DNA of 64,000 bases from Lutjanus erythropterus (GCA_020091685.1 CM034597.1:32020801-32084800), one strand, 5' to 3'; shown: positions 32,711 through 44,947, numbered from the stretch's first letter. Made by a program: numbers and translations. Notes: generated by a model not told the origin, from the sequence alone.

Positions 32711-33055
32711 GGTAGCCTGGTAGCTTAGTTGGTGTTCACCTCAGGTACTGAGGTGAGGAGTCCTCTGCAGAGGCTATGGGTTTGACTCCCGCCTAAGCCT
32801 GTAGCTAGTTCAAGTCCAGTTTGGACCAAAAAGCACAGAGTGGACTGATAGCTGGAGAGGTGCCAGTTCAACTCCTGGGCATTGCTGATGTGCCCTTGAG
32901 CAAGGCACTGAACCCACAGCTGCTCGGGATGCCTGTTTCTGGACAGCACCCATCACTGTACCACTTCTTCCACAAAAATTGCATGTGCATGTGTGTATAC
33001 AAGCCTGTGTGTGTGTGTAAATAATTAACAATATCCCCCAAGGGGGACTAATACA
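32711..33055 (+). mobile_element. Composite of two tRNA-like SINE fragments
   Basis: First unit (32711-32800): TAGCTTAGTTGG at 32721-32732 fits the A-box consensus TRGCNNAGYNGG fully, and GGTTTGACTCC at 32779-32789 fits the B box with one mismatch. CCTCTGCAG lies between them, as in the 7.4 and 23.9 kb copies. Second unit (about 32845-32960): GGACTGATAGCTGGAGAGGT, CCAGTTCAACTCCTGG (B-box like), then CCCTTGAGCAAGGCACTGAA, a typical fish SINE-type string (recalled). Both are degenerate and joined head to tail. Neither is a functional tRNA. Confidence 0.65.
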
Positions 33056-34630
33056 CAGACATTTGTCTTCTAAATTGTTTGTGCTTCATGAATTAATGTT
33101 TCCCATAGCTAATGTGTTGCTGGAATTGGTTAAATCAAATTAGTTTAGTATCTTATTAATTATTAATGATCTATCTATAAATCGGTTATCAATGTTTTCA
33201 ACATCTGATTAAGGAAAATGCACAAAATTTGCAACCCTGGTGTCAATTTAAAGTGTGGTCAGACATATTGTTGGATCAAAGTTATCTTGAGGGAGCAGAA
33301 AGCGATTGACCAACAAAAACTGGAAGAATTTATTTAGATTGGAAGATGCTACATACACAGGGACGCAGTGGAGGCAGAGAGTCCACTTGCCAAGGACCAC
33401 ATACCTGCCCCTCAGTGCAGACAAATGCCACTATAAACTTCTGTGATCTCCTGTCAGATGAGATGTACACTAATGCCAGCTGTCCATATGCACTCTGTCA
33501 TTGTTAGAGTTACTGCTATGCTGCATTTTTTGTGGGTCATTCTAGAATCCCTCGACTTCATGCATGAGCTGATCTGTTTCCTCAGTAGACAACCGTTCAC
33601 CCGTCCAACTTGCTGAATGTGCCATTTAAATGGCAATGCGCCAGATTTTATTTTAAAGGGAAAATGATCACGGCTGATTTAATTCATGTCACATCCAAAA
33701 CACACTAAATACACTATGGATCATTTAAAGAGTCCAAAGTTTTATTTTCCTCAACCACAGCTCTGGTCAACAGTTTAATAATTTTTTTCTCCATCAGAAC
33801 TCGATGTATATTAAACTGGTGGTAAATATAACAGTGGTACTAATGCATCAGATTACATTATCAGTTAAGTGACTGGCGAAACAAACTTAATCAAGGGTTA
33901 AATTGACTGCAGATGCGCATTAAAACACTCACAGAAAAACATGGTGTGAGTGCATGTGTGTAATACAGAATACTATGGACAGAGTCTGCTGTTAAGTGGT
34001 AACTGGCAGGGCTGTCCACTAAAAAGGACTGACCAGCCAATGGTTTCAAAGTTTTAATGTACAGTACATATATAGGTATTTCCCAGCTGTAGTTCTATTT
34101 TCCCATATTTTCTCCCTGAACCAGCACATCTGGGCTGCTGTCCTTTACTTCTTATGTCTGTATAACCTGTCAAGTTTACGCTTTATTTGTGCGACATTGT
34201 GTGGTCAGTGTGTGTATCACAAAAAAAAAAGGTTTAGACAGTATTTCTGATTTTATAACAAAAGCAGTGAGATCAAAAATGTGATATGAGTAAATGTACG
34301 ACTTAGTTTTTTGCATTTTGCAGTTTTTTGCTTATTGTAAGCAAGATAATGCCCTCTGAGTTGAACATTCTATGATTTTAATTTGTTAGAAAGGCAAACA
34401 TTATTTTATTTCCAATTCAATTGTGGAATTACTACTTGTTGTCTCCCCTCATATTCTGTTTTATTGATTTGTGTGGAGAAACAATTGAATTAACAGTGTA
34501 CGTTTTTAAATTTCAGTGTATAGATTCTGTGCTCCTGAGCAGGGATCCAGATTGGATGAATAACACTATTGACAGCGAACAAAGGACTGCGCTAAAACAA
34601 TACTCCGCTCCCGTGTTCCTCCGAAATGTG
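33056..34630. other. Unassigned noncoding stretch
   Basis: No gene or recognised repeat. AT-rich. Confidence 0.4.
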
Positions 34631-34634
34631 GCTT

Positions 34635-34840
34635 CACCTTAAGGTCAAACGCAGCTCTCAGCATCCATCAGCAGATATTGCACTGAGCAGCAGATATGCA
34701 GAAGAAGACCCAATAATGGACGGGCCACGGACTATTTGCTCAGCAATTTCATTGAATCATATTCTCGGAGCACTCTGATCGTTATTGGCTTCTGACTGAC
34801 AGCCCGACATGCTGTACGCCGCCGTCCTCTGGGTCTCTGT
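34635..34840. promoter_or_regulatory. Candidate conserved noncoding block
   Basis: GC-balanced, repeat-free stretch with CACCTTAAGGTCAAACGCAG (a nuclear-receptor-like AAGGTCA half site), GCAGATATTGCACTGAGCAG, CCAATAATGGACGGGCCACG and GATCGTTATTGGC, flanked by AT-rich DNA. It has the texture of a conserved enhancer. Conservation has not been tested. Confidence 0.35.
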
Positions 34841-36275
34841 GCTCGTATGTGTGTGTTCTTGTATGCAGGTGAAAACTGTCTGAATGAAAAGAACAATGCT
34901 GTAAATCAACAACAGCTCGTTAGTGTTGATTCCCTGACAGGAAAACGTACTAATCATTCAGATTCTCACCCGAGGTACAAAAACACGGACAACATATTAA
35001 CATTCAGACCACTGCACCGACCATTTTCAACTTGTGTGACATACAGTATGAAGGGGTGGGGTGGGCGGGATGGGGCGGGGGTTCAGCAACAAGAGGTAAT
35101 AGAAAAGAGAGGCAGAGAGAAATAAAGGAGGAGATATAGAAGAGAAATGAAAAGTCCCCTCTGAGGGGAAGAAAAAGGAAATTGGTGTGTTGGGGTGAAA
35201 ATGATTGAGCCTTGACCTTGGCTGGAGGGGTGGGAGGGGGCATGACCTTGTTTTAATTTGGGAAGTGATGGGTGTGTGTGTGTGTGTGTGTCCGAGTGTG
35301 TGTTTCACCGAAGCGGCCGTATCGAAGTGCCCTCAGCTGCAGTATCACCTGTGACCACTAGATGCTGCAGTACAAACAAAAGTACTTGGTTCCAGAACAG
35401 ATTCATTCAAAAAGTGGGGATGTTGTTCTAATTTTCACATACTCTCATGTATATATTGCTCAGTTTATTATCTCCATCAGCCATAAGTCTGGAGGAGATC
35501 AAGCAGTGAGCCGTGTGTGTTGCTTACAGGCAAATCCAGCAATCTTTTTGCGTGTTCCGCCATCTAACAGTGCCGCCATTATTGCAGTGGCAAGTCATAG
35601 TGTCACTTGGTTATGTGAAGAAGGGAACCCAAGAGTTGCAAAACTTTTTTTCTCATAATTTGGGTTAAAATGATCACTCTCATGAGATCTTTCACAGGTC
35701 TGGGGTTCCCTTCAAGACACTGTGTCTGCTGTTGCCTGCTGATGTTGACAGCATGGATAACTGGATTGATGGAGAAACAGAGAAAAAAAACAGACCACCT
35801 CCTCCACATTTATGAAGTGATATTTTTATAGGTACTCATAAAGAGCAATGTCTTTTCTCTTTATGAGAGTGTACAGTCTCAGACAGAGGCGCTCTGAATT
35901 GATTTCTGACAGTGCTGTTGGAGCCAAAAGCTGCACAGGTTCTGTCACTATCAAAAGTAACATTACATAAAAAGTACAGTTAAATGTAGAAAACAACGCA
36001 AACGCATTCAAGCGCACCTATACTGTAGGGAGATGCCACTGCAGCAATGGTGGTTTGTTCCGGTACTTCCCTTGATTCGTCTATGTAAGTCCCACCCCAA
36101 ACATTTTTTAACAATCTTCAAAATTGTGTTCTTTTTCAACATAGACAAGGCCAGAATGTAGCATACAGTATCTAAGTACAGGAAAAACAGGAAAGGAGAA
36201 AGGTGACCGAAGTTATGCCTGGTACCAGTTTTGCTCAACAAGTAATGGAGCACAGGTGGGACGTAGGAAGGGTCA
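34841..36275. other. Unassigned stretch with a short GT run
   Basis: Contains a GT run at 35272-35291 and a GA-rich tract at 35080-35190. Around 35355 CACTAGATGCTGCAGTAC resembles a fish repeat end, but the body is not recognised. No gene seen. Confidence 0.4.
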
Positions 36276-36279
36276 GATG

Positions 36280-36535
36280 CAAACTCTCTCAAAACTTGCA
36301 ACAACCGTGGTGTTATGTGATAAAACGTGACATTTCTGAGTGGCTTTTTATTGTGGCCAGTCCAAGGCACACTAATCAACATCTTGATATTTTATACTTG
36401 TCAGGTGGACAGATTATCTTTGTAAGAAAAATAAACCTTTTGTGTCTACAGAAGAAGTCTTAGATGTTTTACTTAAAACTTGTGAAAAATGGGAGCACAA
36501 ACAAAAGTGTTGCATTCATATTTTTTTTCAGCGTA
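36280..36535 (+). mobile_element. 3' terminal part of a Tc1/mariner-type element
   Basis: ATTGTGGCCAGTCCAAGGCA, then AATCAACATCTTGAT, TGTCAGGTGGACAGATTATC and a terminus GTGTTGCATTCATATTTTTT followed by TTCAGCGTA at 36508-36535. This follows the layout I recall for the 3' end of a very widespread fish Tc1-like element whose inverted terminus reads TACACTGAACAAAAATAT. The transposase part and the 5' terminus are absent, so only the tail remains. Confidence 0.65.
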
Positions 36536-36599
36536 GCACGGTGGATGATATATTACATCCGATATTAATAGGCGAGCTGGATTTCTTATCTGGGTTTAA

Positions 36600-36616
36600 A
36601 ACACACACACACACAA
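36600..36616. repeat. Short (AC)n run
   Basis: About 17 bases of AC. First of the cluster to 37348. Confidence 0.85.
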
Positions 36617-36897
36617 AGCAAGTGTAAGTGCACACATAGTACACTGCAACTGAACTGCTATCAGATGGGTCAGGCTTACTTCTTGATCTCATCTCTGACA
36701 GGTAAATACAGCAGCAGCACATTCTTCTTCTGCAAAGAACAAAGAAGCGGAGCAGAATCACAACACAAAAAGCACTTATTGTAAAACCTGAATCATACCG
36801 AGGTCTCATGTTTAACTCCATTACCTGCCACTGGTTAATCAAAATCATGTGACAAATGCACAGTTGAGCAAAGAGGAAAGAGGATTTCAATACTGAG

Positions 36898-36902
<5 letters not shown>

Positions 36903-36943
<41 letters not shown>
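36903..36943. repeat. (AC)n microsatellite
   Basis: Pure run of about 41 bases. Confidence 0.97.
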
Positions 36944-36945
<2 letters not shown>

Positions 36946-37046
36946 ATAGGCAAAGGCATAAAGACACACACACGCTCTCATGTTTCAGAACTGAGGAAGA
37001 CGTAGTGTTGAAATAAAATCTTGCCACAGGGCATCACTGTATTTAA

Positions 37047-37119
37047 ACACACACACACACACACATATATGAAATATGTATATAAATATATATATTTATG
37101 GGGGCAGCCAACTGAAATG

Positions 37120-37167
<48 letters not shown>
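37047..37167. repeat. Compound (AC)n-(AT)-(AC)n microsatellite
   Basis: AC run at 37047-37064, an AT-rich alternating segment to about 37098, a unique spacer, then a 45-base AC run at 37123-37167. Confidence 0.95.
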
Positions 37168-37169
<2 letters not shown>

Positions 37170-37328
37170 GAGACACATACAGCAGGGAATGGGCTCTGTC
37201 AGAATGTACGATCCATTCTGCAGCTGTGGCCCGAGGCGAGGCCGTTAAGGAGACAAATGGAGGGAAATAGAGTCTCAATAGCCACTGCTCTGCCTTCATC
37301 CTTACACTCACACTCTTAATCACACTCT

Positions 37329-37348
37329 CACACACACACACACACACA
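37329..37348. repeat. (CA)n microsatellite
   Basis: CA run of about 20 bases closing the cluster that starts at 36600. Confidence 0.93.
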
Positions 37349-39100
37349 GTAGACGGCCACAGTGGTCCCATGCGTCCAGCAGCCTGTGCTCGTCCTGCAC
37401 AGCCATCACACTCCAGTTCACGTGAACCGCCACAAATTAACCAGTAGCCTCTTAACCTCTCCGATGCAGGAAATATATCAAGGCTGCCCTGGTCTCCATC
37501 CCCTCTGCAGGGTCCTTTATACCGGCTAGTGTGCTCTCACACTGGCAACAGCACTATGGAACAAATACCTGTGTGACTATAGCAGCCCAGTCTCACTCCC
37601 AACTTGTCAAATACAGCAGCTTGGTCAGCAGCCCTACGCTTCAAAATATGACGCTATAGGTACCCCTGTAGTGTCATTTCTGGAGGTGCCCATCCAGTGT
37701 TATGTTATGATGTGCTGTTGAAGTCGGCTTTTGCAAAAGTTGGGGTGGATAGATGGATCAAACAAACACAGGAGGCCTGGATTTGTGCCTTGTGTGAAAT
37801 CAATAGTCAACATTGCCTTTTCGAAAACTTATGTTATTTACTAATTGTATATTTAGATAGCTAACTTTACTAATATTCTCATTTTAAAGCAAACCACAAT
37901 ATTTTCGGTGGCTCAACCTAACCAAAGTTTGACCAATTCACAATGTTAACCACATTCAAAGTCCTATTTATAATTGCTAATTTACCTGTGGAGCCCTGCG
38001 CATGCAAAACTGATGCAAGAGCGGTACTTAAGGTGTACACAGTTTTAAGTGTAGGGCCATTGATTAGATGGTCCTATTTGATGAGTTGGGAGTGAGAACA
38101 CGTTGGACTGTGTTACTAAACAGTATATACACAGAAAAAATATGCAATCACATAGGCTTATGTAGGTACATATATATGTTTAGCAATGCATTAACTCTTC
38201 AAAAAAACAGCTGTGCTACAGCTGTCAGTCAACATTATGTCAAATGACGCTATGTGATGCAATCAGTGTACACGCCAATCTTTGACAACGTAGCCTCCAT
38301 AAAAACACCAAAATTAGACAAATTCATCCACAAGTCAACTTCACTATGGACATTTATTCATTAATGCTGCTGTTTCCTCTCACACTAATATTTCTTAACT
38401 TCTGCTGCTGCATATCGTTCTTGTTCTCTTGTTGCATGTGTAAACCACTCTTGTTCTGTTGTGTTACTGCCTGATGCTGCTGTCTGTTAGCTACCTGCCC
38501 ACTGCTTGTGTTTAACACGTCGATTCCACTGGGCACAGCACGCCATCTCTGGTGGAAGTAGCACAGCCGTAACGTGACACAGCCGTGCCCGGTGGAATCA
38601 AGCCAGTAGACTGCATTGTTGAAAATGTAAACCTTGCTCTATGTAAGTATTGGGTATGTTGACATGCATTTTGATGTGTGTTTTTTAGCACCTACACCCT
38701 TTCCTCAAGCAGCTTAACCTTTTGCCAAATAAGAATTTGTTCCTAATGACATACCTGGTTAAATAAATGGTAAACAAAATAAGAATAAATAAAGAATTAG
38801 CCAGTATGGAGAGGATGAATAAATCAGTAAATGTACATGTCTACATGGCGAGTATTAACTGAGACTTGGAAAAATCTGAATGCATGCTTTAAATACAACA
38901 TTTTTATAAATACTGATTATGTATACTTGTTATTTCCCACCATACATGTGAGGCTCCATCATTATTTCAAACCTTATCTCCATCTCGTCCTCCTCCCCCT
39001 CCATCCTCTTACTTTCATATTCTTCACACATTTTGTTTCTCAGCAGAGTGGGCTACATTTTAAAGAGACGAGGGAGAACATAGAGAGGAGGGATTTCAGG
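37349..39100. other. Mostly unassigned; weak repeat at 38.5-38.6 kb
   Basis: 37360-37520 is GC-balanced and low in repeats. 38510-38610 (CGATTCCACTGGGCACAGCA, CACAGCCGTGCCCGGTGGAA) is weakly similar to 20590-20730. No gene seen. Confidence 0.35.
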
Positions 39101-39104
39101 GGTT

Positions 39105-39700
39105 TGGGGGTGGCAGAGATGTTTCTATAATTCTTCTTCATGCAATGGGGATCCCTTCCAGGCATTTGTATGACGGAGGGGGGGCTTTGAAAGCAAATTA
39201 GGCTCTTTTTAGGCTCTATCGGGCACAAGCCTGTGTACTCCAAGGTCACATCTAATTTGATATGGAAGTGGTTTTAAATATTCATCCATGACCCCAGGTG
39301 CTCCCCTATGTACAGGCGGCGAGCGCGTGGAGCCGTGGCGGGTACCAACAGCCCCCTTGTTAGCTGCTGTCACTGAAAACACAGTGTTCCCAACACTCGC
39401 TCCAGGCAGTCGGGCAGGGAGGTGGAGGAATAAACGAAACGTTCAACCTGAATTGCATTGGGGGAAATCCCTGTTGCATCCGAACAGGTGACATTTCTCA
39501 ACCCACTGAACATCTTTTTCCCCCCAACAAAGTAGTCATTTGCATGTAAATTTGCGGAGTTGCTTCACAGCCAATTAAAAACTCGCCCAAGGAGTGTGTT
39601 CTTTTATTAATAGTTTAACTGTAGGCAGAAGGGTTTTTACAAGTTCTGGCGGGCATTTGGCACGTGCAAGAACACAACAAAGTGTTTACAGCAGCCAGCA
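39105..39700. promoter_or_regulatory. Candidate conserved noncoding region
   Basis: About 600 bases with no recognisable repeat and enhancer-like content. It includes GGATCCCTTCCAGGCATTTG, AAAGCAAATTAGGC, CCAAGGTCA at 39240-39248 (fits the SF-1/ERR-type extended half site YCAAGGYCA), GTTTTAAATATTCATCC, the CpG-rich CAGGCGGCGAGCGCGTGGAG, and later ATTTGCATGTAAATTTGCGG plus AGCCAATTAAAAAC. The open frames here (67-69 codons) do not look coding. One of the better candidates in the window. Alignment not run. Confidence 0.45.
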
Positions 39701-40995
39701 ATGATCCTAAAACTGAAAATACCTCACTATGAATCCTGCTGCATTATTCCAACTGTTTGTCTATTGTTGGTGGAAAAGTTGAGCATGGTTCTGCAGAAGC
39801 AACTTAACGTTTTAGGTTAACGTACTCATGATGGTGATATCTTTGGTCCCACTAGTGACATGTTGTCAGTTGGTCTGTTCAGCTGCTACAGGTCAGATTT
39901 ACATTAAATTGGCTGACATGTTTTTCATATTTGAACAAGCTGGAAGCAAAACCTTGGAAAAATCTACCTTGGTCCAAAAAAATAAAAGCCGCAGTTTCGC
40001 TCAGTGAAACTCCGTCATTAAGTTGAAAGCTTGCCGTGGCTGTGTACAGGTTCAAAAAATATTAATGTGCAAATTAATTGGACAAAATGCCACATTTGGT
40101 GTGAAAAGGCCTTAAGAATCTGCAGACATGTTAGCACGGCCGCTGCACTGCAATCAATTTCAACTGTTTTGAGATAGTTCAGTTGGAACCAACTGGTGGA
40201 ACGACTAACATTCATAGAGACACAGACACAGACTCACATATGCTCCGATATGGATACCAGCAGTTTCGGCTGTGTCAGAGGCATTTTCTGCACCAAGTAT
40301 CATTATCAGAACAACTCTAATCATAACAAATGCAAGCTTGTACACAGCTGTTCATATTTATGACACCTGTTTATAAGTAAATTGTACTCAAAATGTAGAG
40401 GGGTGTAGATGGGACAGTGATACCAGGGAGAGGATGAGTACACTCACATGAGCTCACTGACAAATGAACACGTGCATTAACACGCAGTCACACATAAACA
40501 CATTTACACACACACACACACGCACAACACCGAGTGTAGCTGTGGGGCAGCCCCAGAGGGGAGTTTTGACAGATCTCTTTGATATGTGTCAGTGAGATCA
40601 CACAAATATTTAACAGCTACCGCTAAATCACCAGCAACTACTACTGCTTTAAATCAAATGTATTGAAATGTGAATCAGAAATAAGCACACACATACGTAT
40701 ATAATATATTCATACATACATACAGTACGGCACATATCTCCGCATAAATTTATATGTGCATTTCAAAGAGTTTGCATTGTTGCATAATTTCATCATGTGC
40801 TGTTATCTACATATGCATCTGACAACAGTACTAAGGCTGATTTGTTGGCTTAATGATGTTATCAGACACACACACACACACATTTCTGTTCTTTTTTACA
40901 GAAGCATGCAACTTATATGTCAGCCGTAATAATCACATACACATATAACACAGAGTGGGTCCAAGTACAATCATAATGTAAGTGACGACTCCCCT
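39701..40995. other. Unassigned stretch with short CA runs
   Basis: CA runs at 40506-40521 and 40866-40882. No gene or other repeat recognised. Confidence 0.4.
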
Positions 40996-40999
40996 CTCA

Positions 41000-41130
41000 T
41001 AGCTGGATTTAGTCACGCTTTAATAATTGAATGCAAATAACATAATGCACCACCAAGGCCACTGAGGAGGCTTTAATATTCAATCATTAGTCACACAGGC
41101 TTCATTTGAGGTGAATGAGAGAGGGGGAAT
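41000..41130. promoter_or_regulatory. Candidate conserved block with octamer site
   Basis: GCTTTAATAATTGAATGCAA then ATAACATAATGC contains a perfect octamer ATGCAAAT at 41031-41038 beside TAATTG. GGCTTTAATATTCAATCATT follows. The dense homeodomain/POU-type words in repeat-free sequence suggest an enhancer. Confidence 0.4.
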
Positions 41131-42430
41131 ATTTAAAGGAAAAGATCAGGTGTGACCGCACCTTCAGCTGCATCATGCTGTGCATGATGGTAAGATTTGC
41201 AAGGCCAGTGTGAGCAGTGTTGGAGGTAACATGTCAGAAAGAGATGATTGGAGTACTCGCATTTTTGCAGTAACAAGAAACTTGACATTTTAGTTTTGCG
41301 ATTCAAATACAACATTATTTAGTTACATTTTCAAATAGGCAGTATGTTTCCATTGCAATTCTGCCTGACCCCTTATCTAGGCCACTGCTGTGACAACCTC
41401 GTTCATCTCGCACCCATACCTGCCTATACGGGATCCGTGTTGTCCACACATTACAAAGCGTCCAGTAGCAAATGAGCAGCCAGGCTTTCTGTGCAGTCTG
41501 CAGTTTTTACTCAAGTTTTTACTCAAGAACAGTAGTATGTGTGCATGCAGTGGGTGTGGATGAACAAAAGAGAGAAAGGACAAAAGAGAGAGTCTGTGGC
41601 GGTGGTCAGAGCAAACGGCGATTGGAGCAGAGGGATTAAAGTTTAGCAGTGAAGTTGTCTAGTGGCAGTAAATTTACAGTTCGTCCCTCGAAAACGCTGC
41701 AGAAAATGTTCAAGAAGTGCCGGTGTCTTGTTTCACGGCTGCTGGGTGAAGTGAAGGGAGAGTCTGTGGGATTAAACTGGAACAGAGAAGCTGCTCTCTG
41801 GCTGTAGAGCACACAAGGTCACAAAATGTGGATAAAATACATATTTAATGTCTTTTTCCTGGGCACAGCCTCACGTTTTATGTGTATTGCTGGAAAAATA
41901 CACTTGAAGTCTAAATAAACACTTCAGCTTGCTCTTACACCTGTCAGATGCACCTGGGATGTGCAGTGGACAGAGCTGGTGCAGACAGCTGCACAGATTA
42001 AAACAAGAGTGTTTCTGTGACGTGAGACAAACAAGTGAAAAATGCATCTGAGTCATGTGTTTTCCAGCTTTGGACCCCTTCCAATATAGGAAAATCTACA
42101 TGCTAAACCATAAGAAGATATGGCAAATATCTTACCAAATAGCACAATAAGCACATACCTCTAATGTATGTATGTTTGATTGTCAGGTTTTTTTTTTTTT
42201 TGCATTTGTCTGTTTAGTCGATTTGCTGTAGTGTTACTTTATACCTGTTTTTTTGTTTCCTCTGTTATGTTCAGTTGACCTGATAGGTTGTTACTTTATG
42301 TTAACTTCAGACACTCAAGACTAGAGGCACATTCATGTACTTCTAATGGAGATCCTTACATTTTAATAAATAGTGAGCCTCCAACTCTGTATCAACAGCT
42401 TTAGTTGTCTATTTCCTGTTTCAACACAGT
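41131..42430. other. Unassigned noncoding stretch
   Basis: No gene recognised. A small region at 41215-41330 with GTTGGAGGTAACATGTCAGA may be a diverged member of a TAAC-rich fish repeat. Confidence 0.4.
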
Positions 42431-42715
42431 AGCGCCATAAAAAAATGCTTTTCCCAGTTTGCTGTGGAAGAACTTGACTGGTGTGCACAGAGACCTGACC
42501 TCGCCCCTGTCCAGCACCTTTGGGATGAACTGAAACGCCAGCTGTGAGACCTTATCACCCAACATCAGTGATGGACCTCACTAAGGCTGATGGCTACATG
42601 GGAGCAAATCCCTACAGCAGGTTCAACATCTGCTTCAAAGACTGAAACCAGAAGAGTGGAGGCTGCTGTAGAAGCAGGTTAAGCAGGCTGCATTCTGATG
42701 TGGACAGATGAATCT
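42431..42715 (+). mobile_element. Tc1-type transposase 3' relic
   Basis: The stretch from 42488 reads QRPDLAPVQHLWDELKRQL, the conserved Tc1 transposase C-terminal block (S/R-PDLNPIE-LWxxLKR in the family). The expected final catalytic Glu is replaced by Gln (PVQH instead of PIEH). A stop follows immediately, and the next homologous segment (GAGTGGAGGCTGCTGTAGAA) is in another frame. It belongs to a different lineage from the 16.9 kb copy. Dead fragment. Confidence 0.75.
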
Positions 42716-43650
42716 GTGAATTAGTGTCTGTGTGGCTAAATACACAAGTCTGTTTCAAACATATCACATTCTAGGTTTTACTAGTGGTTCAGTGCACACA
42801 ACTACAGTAATGTGTAATGTGATGGGTGTTTGTCATTGGCCTTTTCTGTTTCAAATACAGTACGTTTGCCTGGCCTTTTTTCTTTTAAAAACTTTTTTCT
42901 TCTTCTTTTTAGCGATGTCACTGCTTTGAAGCTCAGCCAAAAGCCGACAGAAATAGGATCCAGCCAAAATTTTGGATGCATTAAAAGGACTAAAGGGTTA
43001 AATAAAGTGCATCCATGGTTTGATCACAATTGTTTGAATCATTGTAGAAATGCATTAACTTTAGTCCCGCTTTTAAATGTGTTTTTGTGTTAATATTTTT
43101 GCACAGATTTGAGTGAGCAGATGCTCAGTTTGATAGTCAGGGAAACATTTCCATTGATCATACTGTAACAGCTACAAAATGAAGCCAACATGGAACTAAT
43201 AACCACTAATACAAACTTTGCAACATGATCATAATATATCGGAGCAGATCCAGCTCGTGTGTTGCAGTGTGGTGTGTGGTCGTAAAAAGCAACCATCACC
43301 TTCTGTATTAACAATGGGTGCACTGCCAGAGTCCGGCCCTTGAATGACCCACTCTGCACCAACAACGTTCACTACTATAACTCCTGTAAGTGACATCTGG
43401 ACAGCATTTGGACCAACTTTAAAGGAGGTCCTCTGGACTTTACACACAGCAGCTAAACATCAGTCATATAAAAGCAGTGAAGACAGAGGTGTTTCGAACT
43501 ATGCTTCCTGATTCTGACATTGCTAATACCTTCTTTTATGCTAGTAGAGATGTGAAATAGGTCTCAAATCGTTTTGATAATGGTCTTAAAAAATTAAACT
43601 TGCTGAAACAATTGATTGACAGTTGACATATACAATCCCTTTACACATTG
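42716..43650. other. Unassigned noncoding stretch
   Basis: No gene or recognised repeat. Confidence 0.4.
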
Positions 43651-43654
43651 CTTT

Positions 43655-43825
43655 AAAATACATTTTGGGAGATGGGATTACAATCGCATGGTGCTTGAGC
43701 ACATGAAAGTCCAGGTGTAAATACAACCAAGATGCACTGAAGATGGATGGTGATCTGATCAGCCAAACCACCTCCAGAAGTGATCAGGGGCTCATTAACC
43801 ACAAGTGTAAATGCTTTTTAAACCA
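43655..43825. repeat. Possible dispersed repeat (GTGTAAATGC ends)
   Basis: AAAATACATTTTGGGAGATG, GAGCACATGAAAGTCCAGGT and AACCACAAGTGTAAATGC resemble a fish family I recall with CAGGTGTAAA-type ends. A related string, GCCACATGTTAATACCAGGT followed by GTAAAA, occurs at 44655-44682. Confidence 0.4.
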
Positions 43826-44019
43826 TATACAACTACATGGGAAGAAACTTTCTTACTAGATTTAGCAACTTTTCAGACCCTCTTAGCAACCTCATGTCTA
43901 CAAAGCAACTAGCAAATTTAGCAGCAGCGCTGGGGTCTTCCTCTTATGTTGCACTGTCTGCAGGCTAACTTCTCTAACTGCTTGTGAGTTTTTCTCACAC
44001 TTTGTGTCTGGACTAAGAT

Positions 44020-44375
44020 CCAACCAACGACATAATTATATTGGAAGTAGACAGGATCACAGGATTGGTCGCCCCCTGGTGGTAGACTACGGTCATAAAT
44101 CCTGCCTCCCAATGTTTGTTAACAGATCGGACAAGGGCCAAACTAAGAAATCAAACTGCACGTCATACAAATTTTTCACAAAGATGGTCTCTGTCATTTA
44201 GGTTCTTGATATTTGTTCAAGCGTTCATTTTTTATGGCTCCAAGTGACATCAGCAGTGCAAGATGGCAGCACTCGTATCCAAGATGTGTAGGCTTCATTC
44301 TTCTGTTGTGGGAGGAAGTTGAGAAGTATTGTCCATCTTTATTTACAGTCACTGGATCCAAGGCTGTAAATATGC
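44020..44375 (+). repeat. Dispersed repeat (GCGCCCCCTGGTGG / AAGATGGC family)
   Basis: GTCGCCCCCTGGTGGTAGAC, TACGGTCATAAATCCTGCCT, AGTGCAAGATGGCAGCACTC, GTATCCAAGATGTGTAGGCT and GTCCATCTTTATTTACAGTC occur in the order I recall from a common teleost repeat. No coding potential. Confidence 0.6.
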
Positions 44376-44947
44376 AGATAGCTTATTTTGTCTTCTCCCA
44401 AACTTTGTAGATTTTTAAAAAATGTCAGATGTCCCTGTAGTGTGTTTATGGATACTTGGCTAAAGAGTTCTCTTCCTCACCAATATAACAACACTAAGAT
44501 TTATGCAAATTAATGCATGATGAGGTTACCAACAGGCAAATGAGTGCATGATGTCATCTGGTGACTTTTAGCAGCTTATGAATGTAGCTGAATGAATGCT
44601 AGCTACTTTCATTGTTGAAGAGTTTGTAACACTGACCCTGATTAGATCTCAATGCAGCCACATGTTAATACCAGGTGTAAAAGTAATCAAGGTAAATCAT
44701 ATCCAGGTACAATATGGATACCTGAGGCATTTTAATGCAAGGTCTAAGGTTAATATAGGTAGATATAAGTACGACTTCAACTTATCTATATATGTTATGC
44801 CTGTCAATGGCTTTTCATTAATTTACTAACCAGCCAAGTGATGTTTCATAATTGGTCGCTTTTCACTCTCAGAGATGCAGCGCCGTTTCATAACACTGCA
44901 GCTCTCTTTAACAATGAACCCAGCTGAAAACGCAGTTAGTCCTGCAG

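Noticed and set aside
32721-32789. Possible tRNA gene (A and B boxes)
   Set aside because: No acceptor-stem pairing or cloverleaf could be drawn and the box spacing is too long. The same string recurs as a SINE-like family.
36185-36290. Similarity to 47715-47800 (GCTCAAC...GGAGCACAG)
   Set aside because: Only short scattered matches. Not enough to call a shared repeat.
36528-36971. 147-codon minus-strand open frame
   Set aside because: Begins in and is extended by the (AC)n array. No domain.
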